From Planomicrobium sp. YIM 101495 (GTDB lineage Bacteria; Bacillota; Bacilli; Bacillales_A; Planococcaceae), in NCBI RefSeq assembly GCF_009707665.1, contig NZ_WLZW01000002.1, positions 248,001 through 312,000 of the forward strand: a stretch of DNA of 64,000 nucleotides. The letters run 5' to 3'. This document shows positions 59,329 to 64,000 of the stretch, piece after piece. Within the stretch, counting starts at the first letter, position 1. Each line of letters begins with the position of its first letter. Under the pieces are notes generated by a model. It saw only the letters and a program-made list of their open reading frames with translations, was not told the DNA's origin and made no database searches. Both the position numbers and the translations under genes were made by a program.

Positions 59329-60225
59329 ATGAAAAGAGCGATGTTCATCGTCAATCCGTCAGCAGGAAAAGAGAAAGCCGCGGACTACAAAAAACTGGGG
59401 ATCGAGACGCTTCAGGACCTCGGGTATGAAGTTGATACGCGCGAAACGGAAAAAGAGCTGGACGCAACGAATTTCGCGCGGGAAGCATGTCAAAATGAAT
59501 ATGATTTCGTCGTCGCGATGGGTGGAGACGGCACGATCAATGAAGCGGTCTCAGGTCTTGCCGAACAACCGCACCAACCGCTATTCTCACTCATTCCACT
59601 CGGGACAGTCAATGATTTTGCCCGGGCACTCGGCATTTCGCTGGATCCGCCGGAAGCAATCGAAGCACTTCGGACCGGAACGGAAAAACGGGTCGACATC
59701 GCAAAAGTCGGAGATCGGTACTTCATGAACATTTTGGCGCTCGGCAAGATCGCAGAGTCCACATCCGAAGTTTCGGTCGAACAGAAAACGAAATTAGGTG
59801 CTTTCGCTTACTTCATCGAAGGCGTCAAAGCCCTGACTTCGGATGAACAGATGGAATTCACCGTCACGCACGATGCGGGTGAATGGACAGGCGAAGCGAA
59901 GCTCGTACTTGTTGCATTGACGAACTCAGTGGGTGGCTTCGAGAACTTGGCCCCGGATGCATTGACAGACGATGGACTATTGCATGTCTACATCGTGGAG
60001 AATGCAGCACTGCCAGTTTTCGTCCGGATCGCCGGAGCATTGCTGCGCGGCCAGTTGGAAAAAGATCCTGCCGTCCAGGCAATCCATACGACAAAAGTGG
60101 CCATCGATACGAGTGAACCGGTCTTATGCAACATAGACGGCGATGAAGGCGATCCGACACCTCTCATGGTCGAGGTCATGCCACGACATATCCGTGCGGT
60201 TGTGCCACCGGACCCGAAAAAGTAA
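59329..60225 (+). CDS. Diacylglycerol/lipid kinase (YegS-DagK family)
   Basis: 298 residues. Catalytic GGDGTINEAVSGL (79-91), nucleotide loop IVNPSAGKEKA and LIPLGTVNDFARALGI; two-domain lipid kinase without helices, membrane-associated. Homologues are BmrU, YtlR and DgkB of B. subtilis; DgkB phosphorylates diacylglycerol for lipid recycling. GGAGGGG ahead of ATG 59329. Which paralogue it is remains open. Confidence 0.88.
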   Translation: MKRAMFIVNPSAGKEKAADYKKLGIETLQDLGYEVDTRETEKELDATNFAREACQNEYDFVVAMGGDGTINEAVSGLAEQPHQPLFSLIPLGTVNDFARALGISLDPPEAIEALRTGTEKRVDIAKVGDRYFMNILALGKIAESTSEVSVEQKTKLGAFAYFIEGVKALTSDEQMEFTVTHDAGEWTGEAKLVLVALTNSVGGFENLAPDALTDDGLLHVYIVENAALPVFVRIAGALLRGQLEKDPAVQAIHTTKVAIDTSEPVLCNIDGDEGDPTPLMVEVMPRHIRAVVPPDPKK

Positions 60226-60422
60226 AAAATGTGGAACTTTTTTGGAAGTGAGTCGTACTAGTAGATGACGCAATATCGCAAAACAGTCACACGAGCAGAT
60301 ATTTCTAATAAAAACATATAAAATATTGTAAGTTTTAACGTTAAACGCTACTCTGAAACACACTTTAAGTATATAGTAGGAATATGACTTCTTAAATTTG
60401 TATAAAGAAAGACGGGGAAAAG

Positions 60423-61208
60423 ATGAATTTAATTGCTGCACCATCCATTCAAGAAACCATATCCAAGATTTTCATGGAAGAGTCGGAAGAACTGACGCAC
60501 TTTCAAGGAATCGAAGAGTTCTTCGAGATCGAGACCCAACTCATCTACGAAATCAACCATTTGGAAAAAGAACGGGCGAAGCAATCGCTCCGTAAATTGA
60601 TCGATCTTATTTCGATGCGCGCACAAAAAGAGACGATCAAGGCGGTTCGTTACTATTATATCGTCCTTGCATCCGTGATGGCACGGAAGCTGCATGAGAT
60701 GCGTGTGCCACCGAAAAAAGCATTCGCATTCAATTACGCATGTATCGAAATGGTCGATAAACATATGAATGACACGGAATTCCTTTTTGTCGCAGACGAA
60801 CTGATCGAATTCTTCATCTCGGTCGTATCAGAACGAAAACAGCCTTCCTTCGGGCACCAAACCGTCAACAAAGTCGTATTATACATAAACGATGAAGTGG
60901 AACGCGATTTGTCTGTAGAAGAAATCGCAAAACACTTCAACATTTCCACGAGCCACCTGTCACGTATTTTCCGAGAGCACGCGGGCATAACATTGGTGGA
61001 ATACTTGAACGTACGCCGGGTCGAGGAATCCCAGTATTACTTACGTCATTCCGACAAAGGGATCTCGGAAATCTCGAAGCAATTCCACTTCTGTAACCAA
61101 AGCTACTTCACTCGGATCTTCAAGAAATATACGACGGTGACGCCGAAGCAATTCCGCGACAGCCAGCATATTCCATACTTCCGTTACAATCTGCCGGAGT
61201 CACGATAA
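60423..61208 (+). CDS. AraC-family transcriptional regulator
   Basis: 261 residues. N-terminal helical domain of about 150 residues without cupin features (possibly a sensor), C-terminal double helix-turn-helix: VEEIAKHFNISTSHLSRIFREHAGITLVEYLN and ISEISKQFHFCNQSYFTRIFKKYTTVTPKQFR. No target is obvious. Spacer 60226-60422 is A/T-rich with a perfect TTTAACGTTAAA palindrome at 60334-60345, a possible binding site. Confidence 0.88.
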   Translation: MNLIAAPSIQETISKIFMEESEELTHFQGIEEFFEIETQLIYEINHLEKERAKQSLRKLIDLISMRAQKETIKAVRYYYIVLASVMARKLHEMRVPPKKAFAFNYACIEMVDKHMNDTEFLFVADELIEFFISVVSERKQPSFGHQTVNKVVLYINDEVERDLSVEEIAKHFNISTSHLSRIFREHAGITLVEYLNVRRVEESQYYLRHSDKGISEISKQFHFCNQSYFTRIFKKYTTVTPKQFRDSQHIPYFRYNLPESR

Positions 61209-61232
61209 GGAGAGTCAGCTCTCCTTTTTTTT
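61207..61232 (+). terminator. Rho-independent terminator
   Basis: AAGGAGAG-TCAG-CTCTCCTT then T6, overlapping the stop. Confidence 0.88.
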
Positions 61233-61338
61233 GTTCACAACTTTATGGGAAGACGCTATTTTTATGACGAGGCGTTTGTAAATTGATTACGTGATAAGGT
61301 ATACTTCTAAGGAGTAAAAAAAGGTGTAGGTGACTAAA

Positions 61339-62118
61339 TTGAAAAAGAAAAGTACACTGCTGTTTATGTTGACAGCTGCAGTTCTCTTGCTGAGTGGATG
61401 TGCTGCTGTAGAGAAGAAGGAAGGTTTTTTCTATAGCGTATTCGTTCAGCCGTTCGACTTGAGCCTTGATTATTTAGGGAATCTCTATAACGGAAGCTAT
61501 GGTCTGGCGATCGTGACGATCACGATCATCATCCGTCTTGTGTTGATGCCTTTCATGCTGAAGACGTACAAGCGTCAACAAGGGATGAAAGTGAAGATGG
61601 ACCGGATGCGCCCGGAAATGGAAGATATCCAGGCGCGCATTAAAGCGACGAAAGATAAAGAAGAGCAAATGAAGCTTCAGCAGGAAATGATGGGGCTTTA
61701 CAAAAAACATGATGTCAACCCGCTGAATATGGGCTGTTTACCGATCGTCATCCAGATGCCGATCATCATGGGCTTGTACTTCGCGATCTTGCATTCGCCG
61801 GAAGTACGCTCACACGAGTTCCTATGGTTCAACCTCGGGACACCCGACGTCATCATGACGCTCATCGCTGGTGCCGTGTATTACGTCCAAGCAAGAATTT
61901 CGCTTTGGACAATGCCGGAGCAGCAGCAAAAGCAGATGAAACTATTCATTTATATTTCACCGATTATGATCATGTTCATCTCTTTCACGTCGATGGCCGC
62001 GCTCCCAGTATACTGGGCAGTCGGCGGGATCTTGCTGATCATCCAGACGTTCATCGGACGGAAGTTCTACTCGGCAAACCCTGAGATCGCACTTGAATCT
62101 GTGGAAGAAAAGAAATAA
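61339..62118 (+). CDS. yidC: YidC/Oxa1-type membrane insertase (YidC2/YqjG-like)
   Basis: 259 residues. Lipoprotein signal with lipobox LLLSGC (Cys21), then five helices of the Oxa1 core. Helix 2 keeps ITIIIRLVLMPFMLKTYK with the conserved Arg of the groove, followed by the coiled cytoplasmic hairpin QARIKATKDKEEQMKLQQEMMGLYKKHDVNPLNMGCLP. Inserts membrane proteins. No rnpA neighbour, so it is the second paralogue rather than SpoIIIJ. TTG 61339 has AGGTGA ahead; GTG 61330 is an alternative. Confidence 0.92.
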   Translation: MKKKSTLLFMLTAAVLLLSGCAAVEKKEGFFYSVFVQPFDLSLDYLGNLYNGSYGLAIVTITIIIRLVLMPFMLKTYKRQQGMKVKMDRMRPEMEDIQARIKATKDKEEQMKLQQEMMGLYKKHDVNPLNMGCLPIVIQMPIIMGLYFAILHSPEVRSHEFLWFNLGTPDVIMTLIAGAVYYVQARISLWTMPEQQQKQMKLFIYISPIMIMFISFTSMAALPVYWAVGGILLIIQTFIGRKFYSANPEIALESVEEKK

Positions 62119-62131
62119 GCTGATTTCGAGC

Positions 62132-62159
62132 GAGCCGGCTGAAGTGCCGGCTCTTTTTT
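62132..62159 (+). terminator. Rho-independent terminator
   Basis: GAGCCGGC-N6-GCCGGCTC and T6. Confidence 0.93.
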
Positions 62160-62173
62160 AAGGAGTTGATTGG

Positions 62174-62419
62174 GTGAATCCGAAAATTTTACAAGGCGTG
62201 GCGCTTGCTGTGCTGAGCATCACGGCACTGTTCTTCCTGATCCGCGGGCAGATGGAGATTGCTGTCCTCTTCATGACTGTCCTATTCGTGATGACGAACA
62301 GCTTCCGTTACCGTCAGATGAAGGCACAAGGCATGGACCGTGAAGCAAAGTGGATGTTCGGCATGGCTGTCATTTTTGCCATTCTGTTCTTCGTCGTCCT
62401 CGCGACCATCCTTTTATAA
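62174..62419 (+). CDS. Small two- or three-helix membrane protein
   Basis: 81 residues, GTG start with AAGGAGTT ahead. Helices GVALAVLSITALFFLI, MEIAVLFMTVLFVMTN and MFGMAVIFAILFFVVLATILL, with a short basic loop between the second and third. I do not recognise the family. Own terminator; close behind the yidC terminator. Confidence 0.72.
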   Translation: MNPKILQGVALAVLSITALFFLIRGQMEIAVLFMTVLFVMTNSFRYRQMKAQGMDREAKWMFGMAVIFAILFFVVLATILL

Positions 62420-62426
62420 GAACCGA

Positions 62427-62465
62427 ATGTCCGGCAGCCGTTTTGATGGCCGCCGGGCATTTTTG
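62427..62465 (+). terminator. Rho-independent terminator
   Basis: ATGTCCGGC-GCC pairs with GGC-GCCGGGCAT, then T5. Confidence 0.8.
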
Positions 62466-62551
62466 TTTGTCCGACCGGAGCTATGCCGGAAGGGAAATCC
62501 ATGTGGAGACGTGATAGAATAAAGAGGAACTCAAGAGAAAGTAGGCGTGTT

Positions 62552-63418
62552 ATGCAATCTCGTTACTTAGCGAAACAGAAGAAGAAAAAAACGTGGATCA
62601 TTTGGTTGCTTTCGATTCTTGGTGCCGTCTTGCTCGGTGCTGCCACTTACTGGCTGTACCTGCACGACTGGGACCCGGAGGAAAGCTGGAATAAACTTGT
62701 GGAACAAATCCAATCGGCGCAGGATGACACGGCAGAGCCTGCGAACAATCCAGAAGAAGTAGTGAAGCCGGAAGAAACATTGCTGCCGGAAGACGACGGG
62801 GAACCGGTGCCGGAACTTCCTGAAGAAGAACCGGCTGAAGAAATCATCGATGCGACGAAATATCCGGAAGGTATCGAATTGCCAGCAGAGCCGACCGTCA
62901 TCAATGATATTTTACTAGCGAACAAGCAACACCCATTGCCATCGACGTATGCGCCTGGTGAATCGCCGGAAGCACGTACGGCATTCGAAGCGATGAAAAA
63001 AGAGGCGGCTGCGGCTGGAATCGACCTCGCTGCATTTAGTACGTACCGGGACTTTGGCCGTCAAAAAGTCCTTTATGACGGATATGTAGCGAAGGACGGC
63101 CAGGAAGCGGCTGACCGTTACAGTGCACGTCCAGGCTTCTCGGAGCACCAGACAGGACTAGCATTCGATATCGGGGAAGTCGGCCAGGAAGTGCACTGGG
63201 CAGCGTCTTCGTTCGGTGATACTCCGGGAGGGAAGTGGCTTGCGGAAAATGCGCACCGCTTCGGATTCATCTTGCGGTATCCTGAAGGGAAAGAGCAGCT
63301 GACCGGCTATATGCATGAGTCGTGGCACTTCCGTTTTGTCGGAACGGAAGTTGCGAAGATCATTTTCGAACAAAAAATGACGCTCGAGGAATACCTCGGC
63401 GTCATACAAGCTTCATAA
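62552..63418 (+). CDS. M15B D-alanyl-D-alanine carboxypeptidase (VanY/YodJ-like)
   Basis: 288 residues. N-terminal anchor (TWIIWLLSILGAVLLGAATYWLYL), an acidic Pro/Glu-rich linker of about 70 residues (PEEVVKPEETLLPEDDGEPV), and a VanY domain with zinc ligands in SEHQTGLAFDIG (His, Asp) and ESWHFRF (His). Trims peptide stems in the wall. Weak ribosome site AAAGTAGG. Its stop abuts the stop of the convergent gene with no terminator between. Confidence 0.87.
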   Translation: MQSRYLAKQKKKKTWIIWLLSILGAVLLGAATYWLYLHDWDPEESWNKLVEQIQSAQDDTAEPANNPEEVVKPEETLLPEDDGEPVPELPEEEPAEEIIDATKYPEGIELPAEPTVINDILLANKQHPLPSTYAPGESPEARTAFEAMKKEAAAAGIDLAAFSTYRDFGRQKVLYDGYVAKDGQEAADRYSARPGFSEHQTGLAFDIGEVGQEVHWAASSFGDTPGGKWLAENAHRFGFILRYPEGKEQLTGYMHESWHFRFVGTEVAKIIFEQKMTLEEYLGVIQAS

Positions 63419-64000
63419 GATCGGTGACAAGAGACGTGCAATGGATTCTTTCGTTTTAATCATTCGTGTACGCGTATAATATTTTTCGAATGTCAATTCG
63501 GAAGACAATTCAATGTCTTGGCGGAACAGTTCAGCGAGTTCCGTCGAGACTTTTTTGTCGTAAATGAATGCGTTGATTTCGAAATTCAATTTGAAGCTCC
63601 GCACATCGATATTGGCGGTTCCGACCGTCGAAGCCTTGTCATCGACAACGATCATCTTCGTATGGAGGAAGCCGTTCTCGTAAATATAGACGCTCGCACC
63701 GGCTCTGAGCAATTGCCCGACGTACGAGTAAGTCGCCCAGTAGACGAACAGGTGGTCAGGCTTGTTCGGAATCATGATGCGGACATCGATGCCTGATAAG
63801 GCCGCGATGCGGATCGCATCATAGAAGCTGCTGTCCGGGATGAAGTAAGGTGTTTGGATATAAATATATTCCTTGGCCATATTGATCAACTTCAAATAGC
63901 CGTCTTTGATCTGCTCCCATTCCTCGTCCGGTCCACTTGAGACGATCTGCATCGCCGTCGAGCCTTTTGTCGGGGCCGTTGGGAAGTAGTTTTCCGCGTA
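63413..64000 (-). CDS. cls: Cardiolipin synthase, C-terminal part (5' end cut)
   Basis: 195 codons visible, frame open to the window edge. Second phospholipase-D (HKD) motif: HTKMIVVDDKASTVGTANID; upstream IYIQTPYFIPD and IRIMIPNKPDHLFVYWATYSY are typical of bacterial Cls, and the end ESIARLLSPIL too. Joins two phosphatidylglycerols into cardiolipin at the membrane. The N-terminal helices and first HKD motif lie beyond 64000. Confidence 0.92.
   Translation of the reverse strand, partial: YAENYFPTAPTKGSTAMQIVSSGPDEEWEQIKDGYLKLINMAKEYIYIQTPYFIPDSSFYDAIRIAALSGIDVRIMIPNKPDHLFVYWATYSYVGQLLRAGASVYIYENGFLHTKMIVVDDKASTVGTANIDVRSFKLNFEINAFIYDKKVSTELAELFRQDIELSSELTFEKYYTRTRMIKTKESIARLLSPIL

Noticed and set aside
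60334..60345. CcpA box near the AraC regulator gene
   Set aside because: The ACGTTAAACG stretch resembles part of a cre, but the fit to the consensus is poor; it is better described as a TTTAACGTTAAA palindrome.

Overview
The window looks like a chromosomal stretch of a Planococcaceae-type Firmicute (Sporosarcina/Planococcus relatives). The evidence is consistent AGGAGG ribosome-binding sites, frequent TTG/GTG starts, base composition near 50% G+C, many recognisable orthologues of Bacillus subtilis genes (des-desK-desR, yclNOPQ, mntR, cvfB, ypuA, ydaT, ppaC, yhfW-like) and several promoters matching the sigma-B consensus. I see no insertion sequence, prophage, CRISPR array, rRNA or tRNA. The genus is inference.

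Layout. 1-7 kb: a cut-off membrane glycosyltransferase (minus), a MacB-type ABC exporter pair, an M15 peptidase, a nitroreductase, and an autoregulated GntR/ABC operon read leftwards behind one strong promoter. 7-13 kb: a CcpA-box-controlled acyl-CoA synthetase and cydDC, separated by two spacers filled with short periodic repeats. 13-16 kb: the cold-membrane module des-desK-desR with a perfect palindrome where DesR should bind. 16-24 kb: ydaT, proline (putP) and betaine (BCCT) transporters, hflX, an ABC exporter and an Asp/Met-rich lipoprotein. 24-28.5 kb: a Fur-boxed siderophore importer (yclNOPQ order). 28.5-35 kb: PAP2 phosphatase, uracil-DNA glycosylase, zupT, an MFS carrier and an osmoprotectant ABC system with one permease gene. 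35-40 kb: trpDCFBA behind a Trp T-box leader, with no trpE or trpG, then an alkyladenine glycosylase and a DJ-1-type stress protein. 41-50 kb: a GNAT fusion, ppaC, a DsbA-family protein, a FAD/Rieske oxidoreductase, a yceI-family gene, murB and a penicillin-acylase-family enzyme. 50-57 kb: a double-GNAT protein, mntR, cvfB, ypuA, an MhqR-type operator in front of a ring-cleaving dioxygenase, two very small membrane-protein genes, a DUF4064 protein and a threefold 121-bp repeat. 57-64 kb: acetyltransferases, a YtxH-like protein, MFS, lipid kinase, AraC regulator, a YidC-type insertase, a D,D-carboxypeptidase and a cut-off cardiolipin synthase.

How it fits together. Two themes recur. One is stress response: candidate sigma-B promoters precede ydaT, the DJ-1 protein, the lmo0937-type peptide, a 32-residue peptide, the YtxH-like gene and perhaps the 6657 gene, next to osmolyte transport, quinone/thiol stress and membrane fluidity genes. 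The other is intergenic structure: three spacers carry arrays of different short words repeated every 20-21 bp (about two helical turns), a 25-bp word is shared by spacers 40 kb apart, and a 121-bp foldable unit is tandemly triplicated. These arrays and the two tiny sigma-B-linked genes are the least explained parts of the window.
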